From Humibacter sp. RRB41 (GTDB lineage Bacteria; Actinomycetota; Actinomycetes; Actinomycetales; Microbacteriaceae), in the NCBI RefSeq assembly GCF_022761015.1, contig NZ_JAKWJQ010000003.1, forward strand, positions 310,001 to 374,000: a DNA stretch of 64,000 nucleotides. The letters are read 5' to 3'. Positions 18,346-26,438 of the stretch are shown here, piece by piece. Made by a program: the position numbers and the translations under genes. Position 1 is the stretch's first letter. The number at the start of each line of letters is the position of its first letter. A model generated the notes under the pieces. It saw only the letters and a list, made by a program, of their open reading frames with translations, was not told the origin of the DNA and did no database searches.

Positions 18346-18963
18346 TCAGCCGGCGAGGGCGACAAGGAACGCGCGAAGATCTGCAGCGCCCGTGAACACG
18401 TGTCCCGTGATGCCGATCGCCTCAGCGCCCTCGACGTTCTCCGCCTTGTTGTCGATGAACACGGCGTGGGCTGCGTCGATTCCCAACTCGTCGAGAGCGT
18501 GAAGGAAGATGGCGGCGTCCGGCTTCACGAGCAGCAGTTCGCCGGAGACGAAGACCTGCTCGAACAACGAACCCAGCAGGCCCTGCCTGAAGTAGCTGCC
18601 GAAGTCGGCGCCGGCGTTGGAGAGCAGGGCGAGCCGCGTGCCGCCGTCGCGCAAGTCGACGAGCACGTCGATCGTTCCTGGCTCGACACTGAGCCAACCG
18701 CGGAAGTCGGTGACCCAGAGCAGATGGAGGGTGCTCTCCGACCACTGCGCCCCGGTGTCCGCTTCGATCCGGCGCCAGTAGTCGTGGATGCTCAGTGTGC
18801 CCTGGTCGAGCTCCGTGCGATGGCGCCAGTAGGGCTCCCAGAACGAGTCCGCCTCGACTCCGGCGACCCGCAGCAACGCCTGCCGATCGGCCTCGGACGG
18901 GCTCAACGAGATCACCTCGCCGTAGTCGAAGATGACGACCCGGCCGGGGAGGGAGATGGGCAT
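18346..18963 (-). CDS. HAD-family hydrolase
   Basis: A 205-residue haloacid-dehalogenase-type hydrolase. Motif I is VIFDYGEV near the N-terminus; the second aspartate of the usual DxD is replaced by glycine, as in the DFGGV subgroup. Motif II (LLSNAG, about 110), motif III lysine (LLVKPD, about 145) and motif IV (VFIDNKAENVEGA, about 168) follow. Probably a phosphatase or epoxide-hydrolase-like enzyme of unknown substrate. The ATG is preceded by AAGGA. It is divergent from nnrD across a spacer that contains a 22-bp palindrome. Confidence 0.82.
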   Translation of the reverse strand: MPISLPGRVVIFDYGEVISLSPSEADRQALLRVAGVEADSFWEPYWRHRTELDQGTLSIHDYWRRIEADTGAQWSESTLHLLWVTDFRGWLSVEPGTIDVLVDLRDGGTRLALLSNAGADFGSYFRQGLLGSLFEQVFVSGELLLVKPDAAIFLHALDELGIDAAHAVFIDNKAENVEGAEAIGITGHVFTGAADLRAFLVALAG

Positions 18964-18999
18964 GCGCGGAGTCCTTTTGGCGTCGTTGGCCGCCTCGTT

Positions 19000-19021
19000 C
19001 TTCGCTCCGATCGGAGCGAAG
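19000..19021. promoter_or_regulatory. Perfect 22-bp palindrome between HAD gene and nnrD
   Basis: The arms CTTCGCTCCGA (19000-19010) and TCGGAGCGAAG (19011-19021) are exact reverse complements with no spacer. It sits between two divergent genes, where a dimeric repressor could bind, although a cruciform or a terminator role is also possible. Confidence 0.5.
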
Positions 19022-19048
19022 GGACTGGGGCGGCGACCGCCATCAACC

Positions 19049-19054
19049 TATCGT
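19049..19054 (+). promoter_or_regulatory. Possible -10 of nnrD
   Basis: TATCGT ends 6 nt before the nnrD ATG. An AAGG in the same gap could instead be a weak ribosome site. Confidence 0.35.
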
Positions 19055-19060
19055 GAAGGC

Positions 19061-19921
19061 ATGAGCGACGAGACGAGCGTGCGGCACTGGAACCTCGACG
19101 ACGTGTCCGAATGGATCGCCGTGCCGGGCGACGGCGACGACAAGTACACAAGGGGCGTGCTCGGTGTGGTCACCGGATCGAACCGGTACCCGGGCGCTGC
19201 CGTGCTCGGTGTCGAGGCCGCTGTGCGAACCGGCGTCGGAATGGTGCGCTACCTCGGCGACGACGTGCCAGCCGGCATGGTGCTGCAGAGGCGGCCGGAG
19301 GCCGTGACCGCCGATGGACGGGTGCAGGCTTGGCTGCTCGGATCCGGAATGGATGCCGCGCACCGCGACGACGCGAATCGCGACCGCTTGCACTCCGCCC
19401 TCGCGCAAGGTGTGCCCACCGTGATCGACGCAGGGGCGCTGGACCTCGTGCAACGGTCGAAGGGCCCCACCGTCATCACCCCGCACTACAGCGAACTCGC
19501 TCGGGTTCTCGCGGCACACAACGTGACCGTCGCCGCACCGCAGATCGCAGCGGATGCCGTGCGCTGGGCCCGTCGGGCCGCTCGCCTCACCGGCGCCACC
19601 GTTCTGCTGAAGGGGCACGTGACGCACGTGGCGACGCCTGCCGGCGACGTGCTCGCGGCATCCGAGGGGCCCGCCTGGCTCGCGACGGCGGGCAGTGGGG
19701 ATGTGCTGGGCGGTGTGCTCGGGGCGCTCGTGGCGACGCACGCCGACGAGATCGTCGCAGGCGGGCACGACGCACTCGCCAGATTGGCCGTGACCGCGGC
19801 GGTGCTGCACGGGGCGGCAGGACGAGCCGCGAGCGACGCGCTGGGCGGCGGCCCAATCGCGGCACTCGACATCGCGGAGGCGATGCCGGCGGTGGTCGGC
19901 GGTCTGTTGTCCGCACGGTGA
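19061..19921 (+). CDS. nnrD: ADP-dependent NAD(P)H-hydrate dehydratase
   Basis: Ribokinase-like repair enzyme that turns hydrated NAD(P)H back to the normal cofactor using ADP. Of 286 residues, the diagnostic parts are GVVTGSNRYPGAAVLGVEAAVRTGVGMVRY (about 33-60), TPHYSELARVL, LKGHVTHVATP and the active-site AGSGDVLGGVLGAL (about 210). The N-terminal NnrE epimerase half found in bifunctional homologues is absent. The ATG at 19061 was chosen where family similarity begins; upstream in-frame sequence belongs to the divergent spacer. Confidence 0.9.
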   Translation: MSDETSVRHWNLDDVSEWIAVPGDGDDKYTRGVLGVVTGSNRYPGAAVLGVEAAVRTGVGMVRYLGDDVPAGMVLQRRPEAVTADGRVQAWLLGSGMDAAHRDDANRDRLHSALAQGVPTVIDAGALDLVQRSKGPTVITPHYSELARVLAAHNVTVAAPQIAADAVRWARRAARLTGATVLLKGHVTHVATPAGDVLAASEGPAWLATAGSGDVLGGVLGALVATHADEIVAGGHDALARLAVTAAVLHGAAGRAASDALGGGPIAALDIAEAMPAVVGGLLSAR

Positions 19922-19957
19922 GGGATCCCGTCGAACGCCGGTCATCGAATCGATCGC

Positions 19958-19963
19958 TACCAT
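19958..19963 (+). promoter_or_regulatory. Likely -10 of the GT-C gene (leaderless)
   Basis: TACCAT ends 8 nt before the ATG at 19972 and no ribosome site is seen. Confidence 0.4.
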
Positions 19964-19971
19964 GAACGACT

Positions 19972-21303
19972 ATGGCGACCGACACCGCGACCGACGGCAC
20001 GGTCGCGTCGGGCACGGGCATCCACTGGCGGTTCGAGGCGGTGGGTCGTAACGTCTACGCCCTCTGGGGGGCGTTCCTGCTCGTGCACGTCGTTCTGTGG
20101 CTGACGGCGCTGCTCGGTGACGGGATGCCGCTCGGAGACGTGACCATCGTGTATCGCCCGTGGGCACAGGAAGCCCAGTACGGCTATGCGTTCATGGGCG
20201 TCACGGCGCCGTGGGTCTATCCCGTGCTGGCGATGGTGCCGGTGCTCATCCCGCTGATCGCGGGAGCCGACAACTACGTGATCGCGTGGCTCGCCATGGT
20301 GACGATCTTCGACGTCGTCGCCTTCGCTGTGCTGACGGCCAGGGGCCGCAGGCGACCGACGATCGCGGCGTGGTGGTGGCTGGCCTTTCTGCTGCTGCTC
20401 GGCCCGATCGCCGTCGGGCGGCTGGATGCCGTGTCGGTCGCGATCGTCATCGTCGCCGTGGTGTGGATCGCGGCGCGCCCGAGCGTCGCTGCCGTGCTCT
20501 TGACCGTTGCGACCTGGATCAAGGTGTGGCCGGCCGGCGTCATCCTGGCCGTGGTCATCGCGCTGAGGCGTCGCTGGCGCGTCGTTGCGTGGGGGCTCGC
20601 GACGAGCGCGGTCATCGCGCTGTTGGTCACCGCGTTCGGCGGTGCGGCCCAACTCTTCAGCTTCGTCTCGCAGCAGGCCGGCAGGGGGCTGCAGATCGAG
20701 GCCCCGATCAGCGCACCTTGGATGTGGGCGGCCGCCCTGCACGCGCCGGGCAGCTCGATCTACTACGACCAGCAGTTGCTGACCTTTCAGGTGACCGGGT
20801 GGAACATCGACATCGCGATCGCAGCCATGACGCCGGCGCTCGCGATCGCCGTGCTCCTCGTCGCTCTGCTCGGCGTGCGCGCGGTGGTGCGCAAGGCGCC
20901 GACCGCCATCGTGCTTCCGCAGCTGATGCTCGCCATCGTCACTGTGCTGATCGCGTTCAACAAGGTGGGGTCACCGCAGTACGTGGACTGGCTCGCGGCC
21001 CCGGTCATCCTCGGCATCATCATGTCGGGTCGTCGATTCCTGGTGCCTGCGGTACTCGTCGGCGTCACCGCGGCACTCACCCAGCTGTTCTACCCGTACC
21101 TCTACGTGCAACTGCTCGATCTCGACGCATGGATGCTCGCGGTGGTGACTGCCCGCAACATCATGCTGTTCGTCGTGCTGGGTTGGGCCGTCGCCGCATT
21201 GTGGCGCGCGGGTCGACCGAGCCGCACGAGAACGACCGACGACGAGACGGCACCTGTGGCGGGCGCGCAGCCATGGCCGCTTGCGGGCGAACGCGCAGAC
21301 TGA
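19972..21303 (+). CDS. Polytopic membrane glycosyltransferase, GT87/DUF2029-like
   Basis: A 443-residue integral membrane protein with about ten to twelve hydrophobic segments. The first extracytoplasmic loop carries DVTIVYRPWA (about 58-67), the position where GT-C enzymes place the catalytic acidic residue, and WIKVWP follows near 180. This fits the actinobacterial DUF2029/GT87 family, which transfers mannose or other sugars from polyprenyl phosphate to envelope glycans. Acceptor and sugar are unknown. The C-terminal 40 residues are cytoplasmic and disordered. The next gene starts 23 nt downstream. Confidence 0.75.
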   Translation: MATDTATDGTVASGTGIHWRFEAVGRNVYALWGAFLLVHVVLWLTALLGDGMPLGDVTIVYRPWAQEAQYGYAFMGVTAPWVYPVLAMVPVLIPLIAGADNYVIAWLAMVTIFDVVAFAVLTARGRRRPTIAAWWWLAFLLLLGPIAVGRLDAVSVAIVIVAVVWIAARPSVAAVLLTVATWIKVWPAGVILAVVIALRRRWRVVAWGLATSAVIALLVTAFGGAAQLFSFVSQQAGRGLQIEAPISAPWMWAAALHAPGSSIYYDQQLLTFQVTGWNIDIAIAAMTPALAIAVLLVALLGVRAVVRKAPTAIVLPQLMLAIVTVLIAFNKVGSPQYVDWLAAPVILGIIMSGRRFLVPAVLVGVTAALTQLFYPYLYVQLLDLDAWMLAVVTARNIMLFVVLGWAVAALWRAGRPSRTRTTDDETAPVAGAQPWPLAGERAD

Positions 21304-21325
21304 ACACGAGGGAGAGGACCCCACC

Positions 21326-21637
21326 ATGCTTGTTGCATTCTCCGTAGCGCCATCCGGCACCGGACGCGAGGGCGATTCGGTGCATGACGCCGTCGCTGCC
21401 GCCGTTCGCATCGTGCGCGACTCCGGCCTGGCCAATCACACGGATTCGATGTTCACAACGATCGAGGGGGACTGGGATGAGGTCTTCGACGTGATCAAAC
21501 GCGCCACGGATGCCGTCGGCGCGTACGGCTCGCGCGTCTCGCTCGTGCTGAAGGCAGACATCCGCCCCGGGCATGTCGGAGAGATCACCGGCAAGGTCGA
21601 GCGTCTCGAGCGAGCCATCGACGCGCAGCAGGGCTGA
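21326..21637 (+). CDS. Thiamine-binding-like protein (MTH1187/YkoF-type fold)
   Basis: A 103-residue soluble protein of the MTH1187 (formerly DUF77) family. It shows the ferredoxin-like pattern MLVAFSVAPSGTG...DSVHDAVAAAVRIVRDSGL...HTDSMFTTIEGDWDEVFDVIKRA. Relatives bind thiamine or related pyrimidines and often form oligomers; the true role is unsettled. The ATG follows a strong ribosome site (GAGGGAGAGG). It probably shares a transcript with the glycosyltransferase gene upstream, with no evident functional link. Confidence 0.8.
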   Translation: MLVAFSVAPSGTGREGDSVHDAVAAAVRIVRDSGLANHTDSMFTTIEGDWDEVFDVIKRATDAVGAYGSRVSLVLKADIRPGHVGEITGKVERLERAIDAQQG

Positions 21638-21719
21638 GGCGGCTCCCGCGCCGCTCCCAGCGGATGCGTCGGTGCCGCTCGTTGCGGGGCAGCGTGCGGT
21701 CACGCGACGTAACTCGTCA

Positions 21720-21733
21720 TCGAATCGATTCGA
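21720..21733. promoter_or_regulatory. 14-bp palindrome upstream of the MFS gene
   Basis: TCGAATCGATTCGA, followed directly by a second, overlapping TTCGAATTCG. It lies 20-33 nt before the -10-like TACGAT of the MFS gene, a suitable place for a repressor. Confidence 0.45.
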
Positions 21734-21752
21734 ATTCGTAACGTCCGCCGCT

Positions 21753-21758
21753 TACGAT
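21753..21758 (+). promoter_or_regulatory. Likely -10 of the MFS gene (leaderless)
   Basis: TACGAT ends 7 nt before the ATG at 21766; no ribosome site is seen. Confidence 0.4.
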
Positions 21759-21765
21759 TGAGCGC

Positions 21766-23097
21766 ATGGCTACCCGTTCCGGCGAGCCGGCGACACTCCC
21801 CACCCCCGTTTCGTCCCGCGTCGACGCGCGCGAAGAATCACACGGTGCAGCGCTGTCTCCGACTCGCATCCGTCTCGCTCTGCTCGCGCTCGCCCTTGGC
21901 GGCTTCGCGATCGGCTCGACCGAGTTCGTGGCCATGGGCCTGCTGCCCAACATCGCCTCCGATCTGCTGCCCAAGCTCTACGCCGTCAGTCCGGCTGATG
22001 CGAACGCGCAGGCCGGCTGGATGATCTCCGCATACGCACTGGGCGTGGTCGTCGGCGCGCCAACGATCGCCGCCGCGGCGGCGCGCTGGCCGCGAAAGAG
22101 GTTGCTGCTCTGGCTGCTCGTGACCTTCACGGTGGGGACGCTCGCCGCCGTCGTCGCTCCGACGTTCGGGCTCGTGCTCGTCGCGCGCTTCGTCGCCGCG
22201 CTTCCGCACGGCGCCTACTTCGGCATCGCGAGCCTCGTGGCCGCTTCGCTGATGGGTCCGGGCAAGCGCGGGCGCGGCGTCGCGTTCGTGCTTTCCGGGC
22301 TCACGATCGCGAACGTGGTCGGTGTGCCGGCGATCACGTGGATCGGACAGCAGGCCGGATGGCGCGTCGCCTACCTCGCCGTCGCCGTGATCTTCGCGCT
22401 CACGTTCGCCGCTGTGCTTTTCGCCGTCCCGTGGCAGGCCGGAAACCCCGAAGCGACGATGCGGCGCGAATTGAAGGCCTTCGGCCGCCCACAGGTGTGG
22501 TTCACGCTCGGCATCGGCGCCATCGGGTTCGGCGGTCTCTTCGCCCTCTACACGTACATCGCCCCGATCGTGACGGACGTGGCGGGCCTGCCGGAGTGGG
22601 CGGTTCCACTCATCCTGGTCTGCTGCGGGCTCGGCATGACGGTCGGCAACCTGGTGGGCGGAGCAATGGCCGACCGCAGTGTGAAGCGCACGATGCTGAC
22701 GTTCTTCGTCGTGCTCATGGTGGCGCTCGTCGGAGTCGGCCTGCTGGCCCAGAACTGGGTCGTGCTGGCCGCCGGCGTGTTCCTGGTCGGCGCATCCTCG
22801 TCCGCCATCTCGCCCGCCATCCAGACGAGGCTGATGGATGTCGCGCGCGACAGCCAGTCCATCGCCGCGGCGCTCAATCACTCGGCACTGAACATCGGCA
22901 ACTCCCTCGGCGCGTACCTGGGTGGCGTAGCGATCGCCGCGGGCCTCGGCTACCGCGCGCCGGTGTGGGTCGGCCTGGTTCTGTCGGCGCTCGGCCTGAT
23001 ACTCGCGGTCGGCTCATTCGCATACGACAGGTCGCGCGCGAAGCGCGGTCTCCCCGTCGCGGGTCACACCGGCGCCGTCACCACCGTTCAGCCATAG
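21766..23097 (+). CDS. MFS transporter, drug:H+ antiporter-1 type (AraJ/Cmx-like)
   Basis: A 443-residue inner-membrane transporter with twelve hydrophobic segments. TM1 begins IRLALLALALGGFAIGSTEFVAMGLLPNIASDL, the signature of the arabinose-efflux/chloramphenicol-resistance branch, and PHGAYFGIASLVAASLM in TM4-5 is typical of it. It probably exports small molecules or drugs; substrate is unknown. No regulator gene adjoins it on this strand, but a palindrome lies just upstream. It converges on the response-regulator gene across a structured spacer. Confidence 0.88.
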   Translation: MATRSGEPATLPTPVSSRVDAREESHGAALSPTRIRLALLALALGGFAIGSTEFVAMGLLPNIASDLLPKLYAVSPADANAQAGWMISAYALGVVVGAPTIAAAAARWPRKRLLLWLLVTFTVGTLAAVVAPTFGLVLVARFVAALPHGAYFGIASLVAASLMGPGKRGRGVAFVLSGLTIANVVGVPAITWIGQQAGWRVAYLAVAVIFALTFAAVLFAVPWQAGNPEATMRRELKAFGRPQVWFTLGIGAIGFGGLFALYTYIAPIVTDVAGLPEWAVPLILVCCGLGMTVGNLVGGAMADRSVKRTMLTFFVVLMVALVGVGLLAQNWVVLAAGVFLVGASSSAISPAIQTRLMDVARDSQSIAAALNHSALNIGNSLGAYLGGVAIAAGLGYRAPVWVGLVLSALGLILAVGSFAYDRSRAKRGLPVAGHTGAVTTVQP

Positions 23098-23157
23098 TCT
23101 TCTTGGTCGCGAAGCGGGTACGTGCCCCGTCCGCCGTGCGCCCCTCTGGCGTGCGGT

Positions 23158-23229
23158 GATTCGGAGATTCGCGGCGACACGCCGCGAATGGACCACGACA
23201 CGCCGGCGAGCGCGGCGTATCTCCGAAAT
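23158..23229. other. Three-way-junction-like inverted repeats between convergent genes
   Basis: An outer stem (23161-23168 with 23219-23226, TCGGAGAT/ATCTCCGA) encloses a hairpin at 23167-23189 (ATTCGCGGCG/CGCCGCGAAT, loop ACA) and a second at 23200-23218 (ACGCCG/CGGCGT). It lies in the 189-nt gap between the stops of the MFS and response-regulator genes, so a shared terminator is the simplest reading. Confidence 0.6.
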
Positions 23230-23286
23230 CCAGCACGCCACAAGGGGGTGTTGCGCCACGGGGTGGAACGACGGCGAAGACTCGGC

Positions 23287-23943
23287 TCAATCGTTCTGCA
23301 GCAGGATGCCGTCCTGAATCGCGCGCTTGCGCAGCGCAACCTTGGTGCCGACGTCGTACCCGGCGACGCGGTACTTCTCACGGATGCGCTTGAGATAGCT
23401 CTTGGCCGTCTCATCGGAGATGCCGAGCTTGAACGCCACGGACTTCACGGGCTCGCCGGCACCGTAGAGGGCCATCACGCGACGCTCCTGCGCGCTGAGC
23501 TTGGGCGAGCCCGTCGTGCTCTGGCTGAGTGCGATGTCGAGCTCTTCGGAGATGAACGAGTCGCCTCGTGCCGCCGCGCGAATCGCCTCGACGATCATGT
23601 CGGCGTTCTCGCTCTTCACGAGGTAGCCGGCAGCCCCGGCGGCGAGCGCCTCGCGAACCACGTTCGGATCGGAGTATGCACTCATCAGCATGGTGGGCAC
23701 GCCGGCCGCCTTCAGCGCCTGAAGCTTGATCGAGACGGGGATGTTGTCCTTGAGATCGAGGTCGAGCAGCACCACATCGACGGGGAACGCCTCGTGGGTC
23801 AGCAACTCCGGCCAGGTTGCCACGGCTGCGACCATCTCGATGTCGTCCGCCGCGCCCCTGATCCACTCGGTGAGTGCTCCCAGCAGCATGCGGTGATCGT
23901 CAACGATGGCGATCTTGATCGGGTCTGCGCCTGATTCCTTCAC
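23287..23943 (-). CDS. LuxR-family two-component response regulator
   Basis: A NarL/FixJ-type regulator of 218 residues from GTG 23943. The receiver domain has the acidic pair (IAIVDDH), phosphoacceptor Asp in VVLLDLDL and the lysine in GYLVKSE. The C-terminal helix-turn-helix is KSVAFKLGISDETAKSYLKRIREKYRV. The GTG was preferred because KIAIVDDH follows shortly; the frame is open to 23982, which would add 13 residues. It is the last gene of the kinase operon (25146-26312, then 24004-25149), 60 nt after the middle gene. DNA targets are unknown. Confidence 0.9.
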   Translation of the reverse strand: MKESGADPIKIAIVDDHRMLLGALTEWIRGAADDIEMVAAVATWPELLTHEAFPVDVVLLDLDLKDNIPVSIKLQALKAAGVPTMLMSAYSDPNVVREALAAGAAGYLVKSENADMIVEAIRAAARGDSFISEELDIALSQSTTGSPKLSAQERRVMALYGAGEPVKSVAFKLGISDETAKSYLKRIREKYRVAGYDVGTKVALRKRAIQDGILLQND

Positions 23944-24003
23944 GCTCTTGTCTCTACCTTCTTCGACGACGAGTCGTCGCATCGCGACCTGCTGTGTGCC
24001 GCG

Positions 24004-25149
24004 TCATCGATCCTCAGTTGCATCGACAAGGCAGTCCACCTCAATCCGCACCATAGCGGATGAACCGGTCTCGGTGTATCGCCCGACTCTGCGAATAGCT
24101 TGCCACGCCGAGGGATCGATCTGTCGGCGCGGAACGCCTGTCGCCTCGATCAGCACGCGCAGACTGTGCACGTGCGGCCCGGCATCCGCGCCTCGAGAGA
24201 TGCTGATGACGAGCGATGTCGTACTTCTCGACGGGCTGCCGACGAGCATCCAGATGGCGGAGAAGAGTCCGTCGCGCTGGCGAGCGGAGAGCGACGCGGC
24301 GAGCCCGTCAGGGTCGTCGATATGAGCCACTGGATCGAGCACGGCCGACTCGCTGACGGCGTGATGCAGCCAGGTCTGTCTGCGGTCATCCACCAGATGC
24401 AGGCGCAACTGGGTCGCCAGCGCGGATGCCCTTGAGGCCGTCTCCTCGTCGAGCGGCAGTTCCGCGTGGCCGGCCGAGACATACTCCAGGAGTTGCTCGG
24501 CCGCGAGGTCCAGCCGCTCCAGCTCTTCGGATGCCAACATCCCGACAGCGGTGTCGGTGGTCGTCGTGCTCTGGGTCTGCGCGATCTCGGAGTGGAACTG
24601 CACGATGGAACGGAACGACCGCACGAGCGCGACCCCCACGAGCGGAGGAGCACAGGCGATGACCACGAACGCGAACCGAGGGACGGCAGACACCGCTTCT
24701 GCCACCTGCAGGCCCATCACGATGATCAGAATGCCGCCGAACACCCCGGTCGCGACCAGGATGTCTCGTGGCGGTCGCGTGGTGACGGCCGCGAGCAGCA
24801 GCCCTCCGACCCCGATGCAGGTGACGGGGAAGACCGGCATCGAGCCGGGAGCCCATGCCCCGGCGAGGTCGAGGCCCGTGATGATCGCACACGCAGCCAT
24901 CAGACCGATGAAACGCCCCTGCTCGGTCGGCACCTCTCTGGCAGTCGGCATGAACCACATCAGCAAGGCGACGACCACGAGGAACGCGATAGCCACGATG
25001 CCGAGCCAGAGATGCGGATAGAACCGCCCGAAGTAGAGGAACCGCAGCAACGAAGCGACGACGAGAGCATCGGCGACGACCATGGTGCCTTTGCGCAGCT
25101 GGGCCACGCCGGTGTAGACGTGCGTCGCACGTGCGTCGAGTCTGCTCAT
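24004..25149 (-). CDS. Membrane protein with degenerate histidine-kinase-like C-terminus
   Basis: 381 residues: about six hydrophobic segments (27-40, 48-68, 80-100, 107-122, 130-150, 158-178), a helical region 185-265 in the place of a kinase dimerisation domain, and a C-terminal stretch (285-375) with the strand pattern of a kinase ATPase domain (SLVISISR, HSLRVLIEA, SSAMVRIEVDC). I see no phospho-acceptor HD motif, no N-box asparagine and no DxGxG, so it should not be catalytic. The ATG overlaps the kinase stop (ATGA). Probably a pseudokinase that modulates the neighbouring kinase; this is inference. Confidence 0.7.
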   Translation of the reverse strand: MSRLDARATHVYTGVAQLRKGTMVVADALVVASLLRFLYFGRFYPHLWLGIVAIAFLVVVALLMWFMPTAREVPTEQGRFIGLMAACAIITGLDLAGAWAPGSMPVFPVTCIGVGGLLLAAVTTRPPRDILVATGVFGGILIIVMGLQVAEAVSAVPRFAFVVIACAPPLVGVALVRSFRSIVQFHSEIAQTQSTTTTDTAVGMLASEELERLDLAAEQLLEYVSAGHAELPLDEETASRASALATQLRLHLVDDRRQTWLHHAVSESAVLDPVAHIDDPDGLAASLSARQRDGLFSAIWMLVGSPSRSTTSLVISISRGADAGPHVHSLRVLIEATGVPRRQIDPSAWQAIRRVGRYTETGSSAMVRIEVDCLVDATEDR

Positions 25150-26312
25150 TGCTTCGGCACCTCCAGCACGACGGTCGTTCCGGAACCAGGCGCGCTGAAC
25201 AGGCGGGCGTTGCCTCCGACATCGCGAACGCGCGCGACGATCGATTCGGTGAAACCGAGGCGTCCAGGAGAGACCGCGCCGACATCGAATCCGACGCCCG
25301 AGTCCGTGATCATGGCCCGTACCGTGACGTCGTCGTCGGTGATGGTCACGTGCGCCTGCGTCTCCCCGGAGTGCCTGCGCACGTTCTCGAGGCATTCGGC
25401 GAGCGCGAGCAGGAACGCGTCGAGCGTCTCTGCGGGGAGGAGGACGTGCCCCGTTCCGTGCCAGGCGACGTCGAGTCCCATGCGCTTGAACCGCTGCTTC
25501 ACCGTCTCGAGCGTGTTGCCGAGCGTGGATTCCTGCACCTGGCGCAGGTGGTAATCGCCGGACGAAGCGGGATCCGGTGTGTAACCGAGCCGGAGTTGCC
25601 GCAGCAGAGCGGCATCCTCTGCAGCCTGGGCGCGCAGGGCCTGCTCGCCGACGCCGCGACCGGAGTGCGCGAGCAGTGTCAGCGTGGCGAGCACGGTGTC
25701 GTGCAGCAGCCTGGCACTCTGCCTGCGTCGTGCCTCCAGCTCGCTCGCCTGGCGTTCGGTGCGGTAGGCGTCGCTCATGCCCTCGATGCGCTCGACAGTA
25801 CGAGGCACGACGTGTGCGACCCACACGCCGATACCGGCGCAGAACGCCCAGCTGCCGATCGTGACGAACAGCATGGTGATCAGATTGCTGCCGATGGTCA
25901 GCGTCGTCGGCACGACGATGGCGAAGACGCCGAGAAAGGCGACGATCAAGATGATGCGGCGCTGGGCATCAACGGCGAGCAGAAACGCCGAGCCCGCGCT
26001 CGCGGCGGTGAGCAGGGCGACGACGGATGCCGCGCCGGCGCCGTGCACTCCCGAGGTGAGCGCGACGACCCCCATGGCGATCGCGGACGTCGCGAGCGCC
26101 ACGACGACGGGAATCGGAGACGGTCTGCGCTCCAGATACACGCCGGCGGCGATGAGCAGCAAGCAGAGTGCGACCACGCTGATGGTGGACTCGAGCTGGG
26201 GGAGCACGCCCGGCACGACGGCGCAGATCGCGGCACCCGCGGCGTTGAGGATGATCACCAGGCTCGCCGCGGATCCCAGCATGCGGTCACGCTGCTCGAC
26301 GGTGCGCGTCAT
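25146..26312 (-). CDS. Two-component sensor histidine kinase (NarL-system type)
   Basis: A 388-residue membrane sensor. Hydrophobic segments span about 14-170; a short linker leads to the phosphoacceptor helix RLLHDTVLATLTLL (His204). The ATPase domain has the N-box ECLENVRRHSG (Asn310) and G1 box DSGVGFD (337-343), so it looks active. No extracellular sensor domain is visible, which suggests sensing within the membrane. The ATG at 26312 has GGAGG 4 nt upstream and is much better than the in-frame start 25 codons earlier. It heads the operon with the pseudokinase and response regulator. Confidence 0.9.
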   Translation of the reverse strand: MTRTVEQRDRMLGSAASLVIILNAAGAAICAVVPGVLPQLESTISVVALCLLLIAAGVYLERRPSPIPVVVALATSAIAMGVVALTSGVHGAGAASVVALLTAASAGSAFLLAVDAQRRIILIVAFLGVFAIVVPTTLTIGSNLITMLFVTIGSWAFCAGIGVWVAHVVPRTVERIEGMSDAYRTERQASELEARRRQSARLLHDTVLATLTLLAHSGRGVGEQALRAQAAEDAALLRQLRLGYTPDPASSGDYHLRQVQESTLGNTLETVKQRFKRMGLDVAWHGTGHVLLPAETLDAFLLALAECLENVRRHSGETQAHVTITDDDVTVRAMITDSGVGFDVGAVSPGRLGFTESIVARVRDVGGNARLFSAPGSGTTVVLEVPKQ

Positions 26313-26438
26313 CGGTCCTCCGGATGGTCCCTGCGCCCCGATGGCGCGACCAGAGAGCCCGCCCACACGTTGGGCCCCGAATGACACTTTCTCACGCTCA
26401 GCGGTGTTCGGCGTGATCGGACCGCGAGGCCCGGCGGC

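Noticed and set aside
21638-21660. Fourth copy of the dispersed hairpin element
   Set aside because: GCGCCGCTCCCAGC resembles copy B, but the 9-bp stem and flanks are absent.
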